This document shows positions 38,860-50,000 of a stretch of DNA of 64,000 bases, piece after piece (the first letter of the stretch is position 1; each line of letters starts with the position of its first letter). The position numbers and the translations under genes were made by a program. This stretch comes from Pseudomonadota bacterium (GTDB lineage: Bacteria > Pseudomonadota > Gammaproteobacteria > Acidiferrobacterales > UBA6901): the NCBI GenBank assembly GCA_021819085.1, contig JAKASJ010000014.1, forward strand, positions 18,442 through 82,441, given 5' to 3'. Below the pieces are notes generated by a model, which made no database searches, was not told the DNA's origin, and saw only the letters and a list, made by a program, of their open reading frames with translations.

Positions 38860-39031
38860 CGGCAGGTCCGGCGGACGGCTGCCACGAAACTCCAGAACGT
38901 TAACGTCTATCCCATGGTGCCACGCGGCCTTCCGTATCCAGATGGTGCGCCGTGATTCCATGGACAGCGCATTGGGAGGTCACGGTTTGTGCTGCGGCCG
39001 CCCCAATTTTCAAACAGGTTAACCAACAATC

Positions 39032-40708
39032 ATGAGTGAAAGTTTCGCCGAGCTGTTCGAACAGAGTCTGACCAAGGTCCCCGTCCGTTCCGGCGGGTTG
39101 GTTACAGGCGAGGTCATGCATGTCGATAACGAGATTGTCGTCGTGGATGCCGGCCTTAAGTCCGAAGGCATGATCCCGGCCGAGCAGTTCCGCGATAGCC
39201 ACGGCGAACTGAATGTGAAAGTCGGCGACATGGTCGAAGTCGTCGTCGAGAATATCGAGGACGGGTTTGGCGAAACCCGCCTTTCGCGCGAGAAGGCCTG
39301 CCGCGTCAAGGCCTGGGACATCCTGGAGAAGGCGTTCGAAGCGCAGTCGGTGGTCACCGGCGTCATCACCGACAAGGTGAAGGGCGGATTCACGGTTGCG
39401 ATCGACACCATCCGGGCCTTCCTGCCCGGGTCGCTGGTGGACGTGCGCCCGGTGCGCGACCCGAGCTATCTCGAAGGCAAGGACCTGGAGTTCAAGGTCA
39501 TCAAGCTGGACCGCAAGCGCAACAACGTCGTTGTGTCGCGCCGGGCAGTGGTGGAATCGGAGATGTCGGTGGAGCGCGATGCGCTGCTGTCGAACCTCGA
39601 AGAAGGCCAGATCGTGAAGGGAGTGGTCAAGAACCTCACGGATTACGGCGCCTTTGTGGACCTCGGCGGCATCGACGGCCTGCTGCATATCACCGATCTC
39701 GCCTGGAAACGCGTGAAGCATCCCTCGGAAGTGCTCAAGATCGGCGATGAAATCGAGGCGAAAGTGCTGCGCTTCGACCGCGAACGCAATCGCGTTTCGC
39801 TCGGACTCAAACAGCTTGGCGACGACCCCTGGGTCGATCTCTCGCGGCGCTATCCGGAAGGTACGCGCCTGTTCGGGAAAGTCACCAACATCACCGACTA
39901 CGGCGCCTTTGTCGAGATCGAGGAGGGCGTGGAAGGTCTGGTGCATGTTTCGGAGATGGACTGGACCAACAAGAACATCCATCCCACCAAGGTCGTTCAG
40001 CTGGGCGACGAGGTGGAAGTCATGGTGCTCGACATAGATTCCGAGCGCCGGCGCATCTCGCTCGGCATCAAGCAGTGTCAGCCGAATCCGTGGGAGGAAT
40101 TCGCCGCCAGCCATAACAAGGGCGACAAGGTGCACGGCCAGATCAAGTCGATCACCGACTTTGGCGTGTTCGTCGGACTTGAGGGTGGCATCGACGGTCT
40201 GATTCACCTGAGCGATCTGTCGTGGGGCCGTGCCGGAGAAGAGGCGGTTCGCGACTACAAGAAGGGCGATGATCTGGAGGCCGTGGTGCTGGCCATCGAT
40301 CCGGAACGGGAGCGCATTTCGCTCGGTATCAAGCAGATGGAGGGCGATCCGTTTACGAGTTTCGTGGCCGAGCACGGCAAGGGAAGCGTCGTCAAGGGCA
40401 CCGTCGGCGCAGTTGACGCCAAGGGAGCAGTGGTTAAACTTTCTGATGAGGTCGAGGGATATCTACGGGCGTCCGAGCTTTCGCGCGACCGGATCGAGGA
40501 TGCGCGCACGGTACTCAATGAAGGTGATGCCATAGAGGCCAAGATCACCACGATTGACCGCAAGAACCGCAAGATCTCGCTGTCTGTGAAGGCCAAGGAT
40601 CTTGAGGAGGAGAATGAAGCGGTTCAGGAGTACACGCGCAAGTCCGGAACCGGGGGGTCGAGCCTCGCGGACAAGCTGAAAGAGAAGCTGGTCAACAAGG
40701 ACAGCTAG
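39032..40708 (+). CDS. rpsA: 30S ribosomal protein S1
   Basis: S1 recruits mRNA to the 30S subunit through tandem OB-fold S1 motifs. The 558-residue product starts [19 protein letters not shown]. Six S1 repeats can be counted, for example [60 protein letters not shown] and [20 protein letters not shown]. The length matches E. coli S1 (557). It sits between cmk and ihfB. The 172 bases upstream of it are free of genes and likely hold its own promoter and autoregulatory leader, but I could not define these. Confidence 0.98.
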   Translation: MSESFAELFEQSLTKVPVRSGGLVTGEVMHVDNEIVVVDAGLKSEGMIPAEQFRDSHGELNVKVGDMVEVVVENIEDGFGETRLSREKACRVKAWDILEKAFEAQSVVTGVITDKVKGGFTVAIDTIRAFLPGSLVDVRPVRDPSYLEGKDLEFKVIKLDRKRNNVVVSRRAVVESEMSVERDALLSNLEEGQIVKGVVKNLTDYGAFVDLGGIDGLLHITDLAWKRVKHPSEVLKIGDEIEAKVLRFDRERNRVSLGLKQLGDDPWVDLSRRYPEGTRLFGKVTNITDYGAFVEIEEGVEGLVHVSEMDWTNKNIHPTKVVQLGDEVEVMVLDIDSERRRISLGIKQCQPNPWEEFAASHNKGDKVHGQIKSITDFGVFVGLEGGIDGLIHLSDLSWGRAGEEAVRDYKKGDDLEAVVLAIDPERERISLGIKQMEGDPFTSFVAEHGKGSVVKGTVGAVDAKGAVVKLSDEVEGYLRASELSRDRIEDARTVLNEGDAIEAKITTIDRKNRKISLSVKAKDLEEENEAVQEYTRKSGTGGSSLADKLKEKLVNKDS

Positions 40709-40769
40709 GCGTCGTGTGATGTGCGGCTGTTGCTAGCCGGCTTTATGCACAGTCCTGAGGGTGCCAGAG

Positions 40770-41048
40770 ATGACCAAGTCGGAGTTGATCGCTGTGCTTG
40801 CGGCCAAGCAGCCGCAGCTCGAATACCGGGATGTGGAGCTTGCCGTGAAGGAGCTGCTTGAGCAGATGTCTGCGGCGCTGGCGGCGGGGGAGCGCATCGA
40901 AGTACGGGGTTTCGGGAGTTTCTCGCTGCATTACCGTCCGCCGCGGCTGGGACGCAACCCCAAGACCGGAGACTCGGTCAGGGTTCCTGACAAGCACGTG
41001 CCGCACTTCAAGCCCGGCAAGGAGTTGCGGGAGCGCGTCGATCTTTAG
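40770..41048 (+). CDS. ihfB: Integration host factor subunit beta
   Basis: IHF bends DNA at specific sites and assists recombination, replication and transcription. The 92-residue product has the HU/IHF signature [20 protein letters not shown] and [20 protein letters not shown]. The track uses GTG 40761. ATG 40770 ([11 protein letters not shown]) is the standard IhfB start and is preferred. It follows rpsA by about 60 bases and is closed by a perfect intrinsic terminator at 41088, which separates it from lapA. Confidence 0.97.
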   Translation: MTKSELIAVLAAKQPQLEYRDVELAVKELLEQMSAALAAGERIEVRGFGSFSLHYRPPRLGRNPKTGDSVRVPDKHVPHFKPGKELRERVDL

Positions 41049-41087
41049 AGGCGGTCATCGGTCCAGTCCGGTCCGGCTTCAGGACAG

Positions 41088-41124
41088 AAAGCGGCATTGG
41101 GGTTTTCCAATGCCGCTTTTGTTT
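41088..41124 (+). terminator. Intrinsic terminator after ihfB
   Basis: AAAGCGGCATTGG-GGTTTT-CCAATGCCGCTTT is a perfect 13-bp stem with a 6-base loop, running into TTTTGTTTT. It lies about 40 bases after the ihfB stop and is the clearest Rho-independent terminator in the window. Confidence 0.92.
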
Positions 41125-41164
41125 TCGGTGGCCCGCAACGGCGGTTAATCCTTTCCGGTTTTTC

Positions 41165-41193
41165 TTGTATTGTGTCTGCCGGATCCTTAATAG
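41165..41193 (+). promoter_or_regulatory. Predicted lapA promoter
   Basis: TTGTAT (41165-41170) and TAATAG (41188-41193) are separated by 17 bases, directly after the ihfB terminator and 20 bases before the lapA ATG. The ribosome site GTGGAGG (41201-41207) follows. Confidence 0.55.
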
Positions 41194-41212
41194 CGAGTGT
41201 GTGGAGGCAGTT

Positions 41213-41509
41213 ATGAAACGGCTGCTGTATTTCCTGCTGGGAGTCGTGACGGTTTTCATCGGTCTGAGTTTTGCCTACAAGAATTCCGATGTGGTTGCGC
41301 TGAACTACTATTTCGGCCTGCACTGGGAAAGCCCGCTGTCCCTGATGCTCCTTGCGACTCTGGCGATCGGCATCGTCCTGGGGTTCGTAGCGAGCCTCGG
41401 CATGGTCGTGCGCATGCAGCGCCAGCTGGTGCGCGCCCGCCGCGAGATACGCGAGATCGAACAGGAAGTCATGAACCTGCGCGCGTTGCCGATCAAGGAC
41501 GTGCTGTAG
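41213..41509 (+). CDS. lapA: LapA (YciS) inner-membrane protein
   Basis: LapA works with LapB in controlling LPS assembly and LpxC turnover. The 98-residue protein has two membrane helices (RLLYFLLGVVTVFIGLSFA and LSLMLLATLAIGIVLGFVAS) joined by NSDVVALNYYFG. A charged coiled C-terminus (RARREIREIEQEVMNL) follows, exactly the family layout. The track start at 41165 is too early. ATG 41213 lies behind GTGGAGG. Its stop is two bases before the lapB start, so the two are coupled. Confidence 0.93.
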   Translation: MKRLLYFLLGVVTVFIGLSFAYKNSDVVALNYYFGLHWESPLSLMLLATLAIGIVLGFVASLGMVVRMQRQLVRARREIREIEQEVMNLRALPIKDVL

Positions 41510-41511
41510 GC

Positions 41512-42723
41512 ATGCAACTCGCCGCGATCGATCTGCTGTGGCTGCTGTTGCCCGTGGCGGCGGCGTCCGGCTGGTTCGTGGCGCGCCTGGATCAGAAGCA
41601 TCGGTCAGGGCGTACCGCCCGGGGCCTGCCTTCGGCCTACTTCAAGGGGCTCAATTTCCTGCTCAATGAGCAGCCCGACAAGGCGATCGAGGTGTTCATC
41701 CAGATGCTCGAGGTCGACTCGGATACGGTCGAAACGCATCTCGCCCTGGGCAATCTTTTCCGGCGTCGTGGCGAGGTGGAGCGTGCCATCCGCATTCATC
41801 AGAATCTCATAGCCCGCCCCACGCTCGACAAGAACCAGCGTTCCCTGGCGCTGCTGGAACTCGGCCAGGATTACCTCAAGGCGGGCCTGTTCGATCGAGC
41901 CGAGAACCTGTTCCTGGAGCTCGCGGAAATACGGCAGCACACCGAGCAGGCACTGCGCTTCCTGGTGCATATCTTCCAGCAGGAAAAGGAGTGGGATCAG
42001 GCGATCTCGGTAAGTCGCCGGCTCGCGCGGGCGTCGGGCCGCAGTCAGGACGAAGTGATTGCGCAGTTTTACTGTGAACTTGCCGAGCAGGCCTTTGCCG
42101 AGGGCAACGCCGTCTCGGCGCGGCGTCTGGTGAACGATGCGTTCGGCGCCGACCGCAATTGCGTGCGCGCAAGCATACTTCTGGGCCGTCTCGAAGTGGC
42201 GGCAGGCCGGCACCGGGAGGCGCTCAAGGCATGGAAAAGGATCGAGGAGCAGGACCCGGTTTATCTGGGCGAGGTGGCAGGCCTGATCGCTGCAAGCTAT
42301 CAGGCGCTCAATGACGAAGCGGGGCTGTATGAATATTTCGACGCGGTGCGGCGCCGGCATGGCGGCGTTGCGCTGATGCTGGCGCTTGCCGATGTGATCA
42401 GGAGCCGGGACGGCGTACAGGCTGCCGAAGAGTTCGTTACTGCCTGGCTGCGTCAGCAACCTTCGGTTCAGGGACTGCATCGCCTTCTGGCGCTGAATCT
42501 GGTCGGGGCGGACACCACGAACCAGGCCGATCTCAATCTGCTGCAGGGCGTGATCGGCGAGTTGCTCGAGCAGCAGCAGGGTTACCTGTGCCAGGAATGC
42601 GGTTTCCGGGGCAAGACGCTGCACTGGCAGTGTCCGGGCTGCCACCGGTGGAATACGGTAAAACCGATTCCCGGACAGCCCGAGGAGCGGACGCAGGAGA
42701 GGCGGCGTGGCCAGCATATCTGA
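41512..42723 (+). CDS. lapB: LPS assembly protein LapB (YciM), TPR and rubredoxin-like
   Basis: LapB is a membrane-anchored TPR protein that brings LpxC to the FtsH protease and so balances LPS with phospholipid. The protein starts [20 protein letters not shown], a membrane anchor. It then has nine or so TPR units (for example [20 protein letters not shown]) and ends with a rubredoxin-like metal site, [21 protein letters not shown], carrying four cysteines in two CxxC pairs. The length of 403 residues matches E. coli LapB (389). The track ORF starts at 41197 in the lapA region, which is shadow. ATG 41512 is used. The last 17 bases overlap pyrF. Confidence 0.95.
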   Translation: MQLAAIDLLWLLLPVAAASGWFVARLDQKHRSGRTARGLPSAYFKGLNFLLNEQPDKAIEVFIQMLEVDSDTVETHLALGNLFRRRGEVERAIRIHQNLIARPTLDKNQRSLALLELGQDYLKAGLFDRAENLFLELAEIRQHTEQALRFLVHIFQQEKEWDQAISVSRRLARASGRSQDEVIAQFYCELAEQAFAEGNAVSARRLVNDAFGADRNCVRASILLGRLEVAAGRHREALKAWKRIEEQDPVYLGEVAGLIAASYQALNDEAGLYEYFDAVRRRHGGVALMLALADVIRSRDGVQAAEEFVTAWLRQQPSVQGLHRLLALNLVGADTTNQADLNLLQGVIGELLEQQQGYLCQECGFRGKTLHWQCPGCHRWNTVKPIPGQPEERTQERRRGQHI

Positions 42724-43447
42724 CGGCATCGCCGGCCCGCTGCGCAAGGATCCGCGCATCATAGTGGCGCTGGATTTTCCGTCCCGGGCTGATGCGCTTG
42801 CGTTCGCCGGCCGGGTCACGCCCGCACTGTGCCGACTCAAGGTGGGGCTTGAGCTGTTTGCCGCCGCGGGCCCGGGGGTTGTCGAGGAGCTTGCAGCGCG
42901 CGGATTCGATGTCTTCCTCGATCTGAAGTTTCACGACATCCCTACTACTGTGGCACGGGCGTGTGCGGCCGCCGCCCGTCTGGGTGCGTGGATGCTCAAC
43001 GTACATGCGCTGGGCGGTGTCCAGATGCTTGAAGCGGCGCGCACGGCGCTGGAGGCAGGCGTGACACGCCGCCCGCTCCTGATCGGCGTGACCGTCCTCA
43101 CGAGCCATGGAGCCGAAACGCTCGGGGAGATCGGGTTGCCGCCGGATCCGGCGGCCCAGGTGCTGCGACTCGCGAGGCTGGTGAAGACGGCTGGACTGGA
43201 CGGGATAGTCTGTTCCGCTCGCGAGGCCGGGATCCTGCGTGTACGGTTTGGAACCGACTTCGTGCTGGTCACTCCGGGCATCCGCCCGAGCGGTGTCGCG
43301 CCCGATGACCAGCAGCGAACCATGACTCCGCTTGCGGCGCTGCGTCAGGGGGCAGATTTTCTCGTGATTGGCCGGCCCATTACCCAGGCTCCTGATCCGG
43401 TCGCGGCGCTTGAGGAAATCAATAATCAGCTGCGGGCCCCGCTTTGA
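42707..43447 (+). CDS. pyrF: Orotidine 5'-phosphate decarboxylase PyrF
   Basis: PyrF makes UMP from OMP in pyrimidine synthesis. [16 protein letters not shown] near the N-terminus, the catalytic [16 protein letters not shown] near residue 70 (the DxKxxD tetrad), VTPGIRPSG and [14 protein letters not shown] are all canonical. It is 246 residues. The start is GTG 42707, overlapping the lapB end. A lapA-lapB-pyrF order is conserved in E. coli and many relatives. Confidence 0.96.
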   Translation: MASISDGIAGPLRKDPRIIVALDFPSRADALAFAGRVTPALCRLKVGLELFAAAGPGVVEELAARGFDVFLDLKFHDIPTTVARACAAAARLGAWMLNVHALGGVQMLEAARTALEAGVTRRPLLIGVTVLTSHGAETLGEIGLPPDPAAQVLRLARLVKTAGLDGIVCSAREAGILRVRFGTDFVLVTPGIRPSGVAPDDQQRTMTPLAALRQGADFLVIGRPITQAPDPVAALEEINNQLRAPL

Positions 43448-43619
43448 GGATTGCCTGCATGTATTGCGACCGGATCCGGTACAGATCTGCGCCGAACCAT
43501 TGGCGTCGAGGCTGCTTTGTCCGGGAGAGATTGCAGATTAACGCGGCGGATCCGGTTTCCACCGCCTGTGCGGACAGAACACCAGTCTGGGTCATCGAAA
43601 GCAGCGTGGTGGCGGTGTC

Positions 43620-44135
43620 ATGAGCGGTTCCGATACTGAGTGCTGGTTTCTCGTTTACTCCAAGCCGCGCCAGGAAGAGACGGCGAAACAGAATCTGGAG
43701 CGTCAGGGGTACACCGTATATTTGCCGCGCGGGGTCCAAAGCCGGCGGCGTGCCGGAAAGCGCGTCACGGTAGTGGATCCGCTGTTTCCGCGTTACCTCT
43801 TCGTCCGACTGAACAGACAGTCGGACAACTGGGCGCCGATCCGATCTACGATCGGGGTCGCCGCACTGGTGCGCTTCGGATTGGAGCCGGCGCGCGTGCC
43901 CGATACGCTGGTTGCCTTGCTGCGTTCGCACGAAACCGCATCCGGAGTGCACGAGTGGACGCTTGCTCCGCTGCGCACTGGTCAGACGGTGCGGGTCGCA
44001 GAGGGCGCATTCGCGGGGTACCACGGGATCTTTCTTGCCCGCACGAGCCGCGAGCGGGTGACCGTGCTGCTCGACATCCTGGGGCGCCCGGTACGTGCGC
44101 AGCTAACGGCAGATCAGGTGGATCCGGCGGATTAG
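43620..44135 (+). CDS. rfaH: Transcription antitermination protein RfaH (NusG paralogue)
   Basis: RfaH is recruited to RNA polymerase paused at ops elements and then suppresses Rho-dependent termination in long operons for LPS, capsule, pili or conjugation. The 171-residue product has the NusG-like N-terminal fold (CWFLVYSKPRQEETAKQNLE, VVDPLFPRYLFVRLN) and a C-terminal KOW-type domain (LRTGQTVRVAEGAFAGYHGI). The LFPRYLFV and EETAKQNLERQG patterns are those of RfaH rather than NusG. A perfect ops core is present at 52644-52655, at the head of the polysaccharide genes, which supports a local target. The gene stands alone after pyrF. Confidence 0.93.
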   Translation: MSGSDTECWFLVYSKPRQEETAKQNLERQGYTVYLPRGVQSRRRAGKRVTVVDPLFPRYLFVRLNRQSDNWAPIRSTIGVAALVRFGLEPARVPDTLVALLRSHETASGVHEWTLAPLRTGQTVRVAEGAFAGYHGIFLARTSRERVTVLLDILGRPVRAQLTADQVDPAD

Positions 44136-44845
44136 CCGGCACAGGAACGATCAGCCTCTGCCAGATCGGTCGGACTGCCATCTATGCGGCGGTGCCCGGC
44201 CACCAGGGACCCCTGATCGCTTCCGGCAGCACGATCACGCCGGCGGGGCAGGTCTGACTGCAGTGACCCAAGACAGAAACGTCCATTACTGCGCCCGGGC
44301 GAACCCAGCGGGCGGCGACCTGGGCCAGTTCACTTAGGGCAATGTGACCCTCATGAACTCGCGCACCCGCGCCCAAATGGAGGCGAGATTTAATTGATAG
44401 GTAGTTCCTCCGCTGTTTTTAGCAGGCGCCCGGTTATATCGACACGGTAGATCAGGCCGCAGCCCTTGACGATAGCTGACTAGGTATTCGACACTGTATA
44501 GTAAGATGGCGCCCGTGGCGCAGCAAGGGGCGTGCATACCTGCCAGAATGCAGGTTCTACGTGTTGCTTCCGCGCTTTCATTCTGTTCCAGCGCACCTGC
44601 GACCCACGGTGAGCCGCTTGCTGATGAATGGTACGGCGACCAAGCCTCGATCGCGAAACTTGAGCGACGCGCGAATGGGCGTCTCGTGTTTCTGTATTGA
44701 TGTCCATGTGAAGGTTGCGCGAAACGGTGGTGCGTTTTCCGCAGAGTGCCGTGTGCATCAGGCAGTTTGAAGAAATGAGGAGCGCCGGAGCCACGCGGAC
44801 TGAGCGTTTCGGAAGTCTACCGGGGGGTTCGGCGGACAAGCCATC
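44136..44845. other. Gene-free spacer upstream of the Wadjet operon
   Basis: No convincing gene in 710 bases. A minus-strand ORF at 44182-44376 has a faint hexapeptide-repeat look (GAGARVHEGHI) but is too short and too weak to call. The AT-richer stretch 44463-44505 (GACACTGTATAGTAAGATGG) may hold the jet promoter, although no -35 box at good spacing is visible. Confidence 0.4.
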
Positions 44846-46312
44846 ATGATGAAGACGGTTCGGACTGCGGTGGTCATGCGCACGCTGCGCGAACAGCCGC
44901 TCTGGCGAATGCTTGCCGCCACCAAGGCGCCTGCCATCATTGCATTGCTTCAACAGCTGCTGCTTGACAGCGACCGTAGTCTGCCGGGATCGATTCTGCA
45001 TGAGCGTCTGGCACGCGAGCTGAGCCAGCTGAGAGCCGCGGGCGAGGACCTGCCGGAAACTGCGCGGCAGTATGTGGCCCAATGGCTGGCTCAGGGCTGG
45101 CTGACCCGGAGGCTTCCGCCAGGAGCGAACGAAGAGGAGTATGAGCTTTCTGTGGAGGCTGTAAGCGCGATTCGCTTCGTCAACGGCATACTCAGACCAC
45201 GCACGACGGCCACGGAGAGCCGTCTATCGCTGGTCATCCAGCAGCTGGCGCAACTCGCGGAAGAAACCAACCCCAACCCCACGGCACGCATCCAGGCGCT
45301 CAGGGACGAGCGCGAGCATATCGACCAGGCAATCTCCGAAGCCGAACGTAACGGTGTCCAGGTACTTTCGTCAGATCGTGCGCTGGAACGGGCGCATGAA
45401 ATCATCGGACTTGCCGAAGAACTGACCAGTGATTTTCGCAGCGTGCGCGATCAGTTCGATCGCCTCAACCGGAGTCTTAGGCACAGCCTAATGGAGAACG
45501 ATGGCAGTCGCGCCGAGGTGCTCGAGCAGCTTTTTGCGGGCGTAGACCTTGTAGCCGAAAGCGAAGCCGGACGGACGTTCAATGCCTTCTGGCGCCTGCT
45601 TACCGACAGTGAGCAGGCCGCAACTCTCGTACAGTCGCTTGATGAGATCACGAATCGCTCCTTCGCGAGACAGCTCGAGAGCCGGGAGCGCAGATTTCTG
45701 CTGAACCTGACGTCGACTCTGCTCGATGAAGGCGGCGGTGTGCATGATGTGTTTCAAAACTTTGCGAGAAGCCTCAAGAGATTCGTGCAGAGTCGGGAGT
45801 TTCAGGAGCAGCGGCGCCTGCATTACCTTCTGAAAGAAGCGACCCAGGCAGCGTTGTCGGCAAAGGAATGCGTACGCGCTAACCAGCCGACAGGTTACGC
45901 GCTTATGCTCACGAGCAGCCCCGTGCGGTCTGTTTCGCAGTGGGTACTTTACGACCCGGCGCAGCGGGTGACGGATTCGTCGATGGCGTCCGCAGATCCC
46001 CCACAGCTCGGCATCGAGACGGTCGCCGAGCTGCTGCGGCAATCAGAAATCGATTTCCGCACCCTGCGCCGGCATGTTGTCACGGTGCTGGAGGGCCAGT
46101 CGCAGGCTTCCATCTCGGAAGTGCTTGCGGCATTCCCAGCCGAGCAGGGGCTGGGCAGCGTGGTCGGTTATGTAGCACTGGGCGCCCGGTACGGAGAAGT
46201 GACACCGCACCTCGAAATTGTTGCATGGGAGGGTAGCGATGGGATTTGCCGCCGCGCTCGCATACCCGCCATTTTCTTTATCCAAGAGAGACTGCATGAA
46301 CTCATCGCATGA
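44846..46312 (+). CDS. jetA: Wadjet protein JetA (DUF3375), kleisin-like
   Basis: JetA is the kleisin-type subunit of the Wadjet (JetABCD) condensin-like defence complex, which recognises and cleaves circular plasmid DNA. The 488-residue product opens RTLREQPLWRMLAATKAPAI and is helical. It contains the DUF3375 blocks ESRLSLVIQQLAQLAEETNP, RIQALRDEREHIDQAI and RTFNAFWRLLTDSEQ. The start could also be ATG 44876 (MRTLREQP). Its end overlaps the jetB start by 17 bases, beginning a four-gene overlapping operon. The assignment rests on both sequence pattern and the exact A-B-C-D gene order. Confidence 0.92.
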   Translation: MMKTVRTAVVMRTLREQPLWRMLAATKAPAIIALLQQLLLDSDRSLPGSILHERLARELSQLRAAGEDLPETARQYVAQWLAQGWLTRRLPPGANEEEYELSVEAVSAIRFVNGILRPRTTATESRLSLVIQQLAQLAEETNPNPTARIQALRDEREHIDQAISEAERNGVQVLSSDRALERAHEIIGLAEELTSDFRSVRDQFDRLNRSLRHSLMENDGSRAEVLEQLFAGVDLVAESEAGRTFNAFWRLLTDSEQAATLVQSLDEITNRSFARQLESRERRFLLNLTSTLLDEGGGVHDVFQNFARSLKRFVQSREFQEQRRLHYLLKEATQAALSAKECVRANQPTGYALMLTSSPVRSVSQWVLYDPAQRVTDSSMASADPPQLGIETVAELLRQSEIDFRTLRRHVVTVLEGQSQASISEVLAAFPAEQGLGSVVGYVALGARYGEVTPHLEIVAWEGSDGICRRARIPAIFFIQERLHELIA

Positions 46313-47021
46313 ACTGCCGGAGAGTGAAGAACCGCACTTGCCGGCAGCACTGCCGGTCAATGATGCGCCGGAGGGCGGAACCTTCAATGGCGATACGGGC
46401 CAGCTGGCGGTGGAATCGCGGCGTGTGCTTGTGCAGCTTCTGCTGGGTCCGGCGCTTGATTTTCGGCGCCAGTCCAGGCTTTGGCCGGTGCTGCTGCGCG
46501 ATGAGGAAGTCATCCGTTCCCGGCTGCACGAGCTTTTTCTTGAACTGGTCGTTGACCGGGAACAGCAGATCGCGTTTACGCGGCAGGTCGCATCGGAACA
46601 TCTTGATGTCCCCGTTCTTCTTCGAAAAGCACCGCTTACCTTTCTCGAGTCCGCGTTGCTGCTGCATCTGCGCAGCCGCCTGACGCAGGCCGATGCGCAG
46701 GGGGATCGAGCGGTGGTGTCGCTGCAGGAGATGCTGGAGCATCTGAGCGTCTTCGAGCGCGAGAAAAATCCGGACCGCGCCCGCTTCGAGCGGCAGATGA
46801 CCAATGCGGTGGAGAAGGCCAAGAAACTGAGTCTGCTTCAGCGCATTCGGGGCGACGACGAGCGCTTTGAGGTGTCACCGACCCTCAAGCTGCTTTTTCC
46901 GGCAGAGGAGATACAGGCGCTTGCGCGGATCTATTCCGAATTAGCCGCTTCCGGAAATGGAGCCGGACACGAGATGTCTGACGATGAACACGGCGACGCT
47001 GAAGCGGGGGTCATCGAATGA
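46296..47021 (+). CDS. jetB: Wadjet protein JetB (DUF4194), MukE/KITE-like
   Basis: JetB is the winged-helix (KITE) subunit that bridges the kleisin and the SMC heads. The true start is ATG 46296 (MNSSHELPESEEPHL) behind AAGAGAG, since the track start at 46218 lies inside jetA. The 241-residue protein has the DUF4194 pattern: VLLRDEEVIRSRLHELFLEL, SALLLHLRSRLTQADAQGD and SLLQRIRGDDERFEVSPTLK. An acidic tail (MSDDEHGDAEAGVIE) ends with a 4-base ATGA overlap with jetC. It is required for complex assembly in characterised systems. Confidence 0.9.
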   Translation: MNSSHELPESEEPHLPAALPVNDAPEGGTFNGDTGQLAVESRRVLVQLLLGPALDFRRQSRLWPVLLRDEEVIRSRLHELFLELVVDREQQIAFTRQVASEHLDVPVLLRKAPLTFLESALLLHLRSRLTQADAQGDRAVVSLQEMLEHLSVFEREKNPDRARFERQMTNAVEKAKKLSLLQRIRGDDERFEVSPTLKLLFPAEEIQALARIYSELAASGNGAGHEMSDDEHGDAEAGVIE

Positions 47022-50000
47022 ACGACTCCACCCAATCCGGTCTGGTATTCGGGGTTCAGGACCAGTTCCGTCTCACGCGTGTCCAGCTTTTCAACTGGGG
47101 CACGTTCTGTAATGTCTTCGATTTTTCGATCCCCGCGGACGGCTATCTGATCGTCGGCCCGTCAGGATCGGGGAAATCCACGCTGCTGGATGCCCATGCA
47201 GCCCTGCTGACACCGCCGAAGTGGGTGGATTTCAATGTGGCCGCCCGCGAAGCGGAGCGGCACGGCAAGGACCGCAATCTGATGACCTACATCCGCGGCG
47301 CCTGGGCGCAGCAGACCGGTGACAGCGGCGAATACGTGTCGCAGTACTTGCGGGGTGACACGACCTGGTCGGCCATTTCCGAAACCTATCGAAACGGTCT
47401 AGGACGTTGCGTGACTCTGGCTCAGGTGCTCTGGGTAAGAGGCAAGTCGACCGCGGCAGCGGACGCGCGGCGGCTCTATCTGGTGTTGGGGCGCGAATTC
47501 GAGATCCGGGAGCTGGAGTTTTTCCCGAAGAATGACTTCGACGTCCGGCGTTTCAAGAGTGAGTTGCCTGATGCGCACGTACACCACGAGTTCAGTGCCT
47601 ATCAGGAGCGATTTCGCAGGGAGCTGGGCATCGAGAACGAACGGGCGCTGCGGCTTCTGCACAAGACCCAGTCGGCCAAGAACCTGGGGGACTTGAACAC
47701 CTTCATGCGGGATTTCATGCTTGATGCGCCCGCGACATTCGAGATCGCTGAGCGGTTGGTCGAGGAATTCGGCGAACTCAATGCTGCTCACCAGGCGGTG
47801 GTCGCCGCCCGCCAGCAAATCGACACGCTCAGGCCGGCACGGGATGAGTATCTCGAACTGGAAGGCAGTGGGCGTGATCGCAACGGCCTGCAGGCATTAC
47901 TGGCGGCGGTCGATCACTATCGTGAACACCGCCGCAGGATCCTGCTGGGCGAACGTCGGGCTGTGCTGCAGGTCGAGCTCGAGGGTGTTCGTCAGGAGAC
48001 CCGGCTTTTGATGGACGCCACGGATCGCGAGTTTCGCAAACTGAACGAGCTGCAACGGCAAAAGCTCGGCATGGATGCTGGTATCGTCGAGCAGCTGCAG
48101 CAGGAACTCCGCGTGTCCGAGGAGGAGAAGCCCGAGCGTATCCGCAGGCGCAGCCAGGCCGAGTCGGCCTGCCGGGCGATGGGCTGGGTGATGCCGGAGA
48201 CGACGGCGGGATTCGTGGAGCGGGTGGAGGCCGCCAGGGCGCAGGTGCTCAAGGCACACGAATACCAGGAACAGAGCGAGCGGCACAAGGACGGCGTCAA
48301 GGAACAGCTGCGCGTAGCTGAACAAGAATTTGCATCGACGATGTCCGAAGTGCGGGCGCTCGAGCGCAAGCGTTCGAATCTGGACGAAGCGCTGCAGACG
48401 CTACGCGAACGCATGGCGGCGGATCTGGGCCTAGCCGAGGAGAAACTGCCGTTTGTCGGAGAACTGCTCGAGGTCAAGGCGGAGGAATCCGCCTGGCAGG
48501 GCGCGATCGAACGCGTGCTCGGCGGGTTTGCGCGTTCCCTGCTCGTCGATGATCGCAACTATGCGGCCGTGTCGGCGTACATCAACGAGCGTCACTTCGG
48601 CCGGCGGCTGGCATATTTCCGTGTCCTGCCGCAGGCGCCGGTGGGCCGTACGCCAGGCCCGAGTTCACTTGCGCGAAAGCTCAGCATTGCGCCAGGGCCG
48701 TACGCCGACTGGCTGCGGGAGGAGATCAAGACCCATTTCGATTTTGAATGTGCCGGCACTCTTCAGGCGTTCCGTGCGGCGCCACGGGCCGTCACCCTCG
48801 AGGGCCAGGTCAAGCACAGCGCCACCCGCCACGAAAAGAACGACCGCGAACGCATCGACGACCGCAGCCGCTGGGTGCTGGGTTTCGACAACCAGGCGAA
48901 GCTTGCCCTCTACCGGGACAAGGCTGGCGAACTGGGCAGTCAGGTCGCCGGGCTGCGCGCGGCGCTCGCGCGGTTGCGGGAAGACGAGGCCAACCAGCAA
49001 ACCGCGATGTTGCACTGCCAGACGCTTTCGAATTTTTCCTGGAACGACGTGGATGTCGGTTCCCTGCTGGCGCGCATCGCCGACCTTCACAAGCGTCTGT
49101 CTGCGGAACTGGCGGTACGTCCGGAGCTGGCGCGCGTGGATGAACTTATCCAGACGCAGGCAGACCGCCATCGGGAGGCGGCGGAGCGGCACCAAGCCGA
49201 GGAAATCCGCGGGGGCGGCATCGCACGCGACATTGGCCGGCTGGAGGAGAAGCTTTCGGAGATCATCCGCCTGTGGCCCCAGACAGCACAGGAACCCGCG
49301 TTCCGGGAGGCGCTCGACCAGCGTTTTTCCGGCACTGGACGTGCGCTTACCCTGGAGAATATCGATGAGGCGACCCGCGTGGTGGAGCGCCGTATCAACG
49401 AGGAGGTGCGTGCCCTGGACAGCCGGATGGCCGAATTGCGCAATTCCATCACCCGGCGGTTTGCAGACTTCAACCGCTCTTGGCCTGCTGAAGCTGGCGG
49501 GCTGGACCCCGTCATGGAGAGCAGCGAAGACTACTTCGCTAAGCTCCGCAGACTGGAGACCGACGGCCTGCCCCGCTTCGAGGAGCGCTTTCTTGCGTTG
49601 TTGCGGGAACAGAGTGACCAGAACCTGACGCTGCTTTCAACCAAGCTCGACCAGGAGCGCACTGACATCAAGGGACGCATGGAGCTAGTGAACGAGAGTC
49701 TGCTGGGCGCACCCTTCAATCCGGGAACCCATCTGGTGATCGAGACGGGCGACAGACGTCTGGAGGAGGTCCGGCAGTTTCGTGCGGACCTCAAGGGTGC
49801 CCTTAGCCATTCGTTCAGTTCTGAACCACAACTTGCCGAGCAGCGGTTTGTTGCGCTGGCGGCGCTGGTCAAACGCCTTGCCAGTCACGAGACGGCGGAC
49901 CGAAACTGGCGGGCGCTGGTGCTCGACGTGCGTCTGCACGTTGAATTCGTTGCGCGCGAGATCGACGAGGACGGTATCGAGGTCGAGGTGTACCGCAGTG

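Noticed and set aside
44182-44376. 64-residue minus-strand ORF with a hexapeptide-repeat look
   Set aside because: Too short, no repeated I-G-x pattern beyond one unit, no ribosome site.
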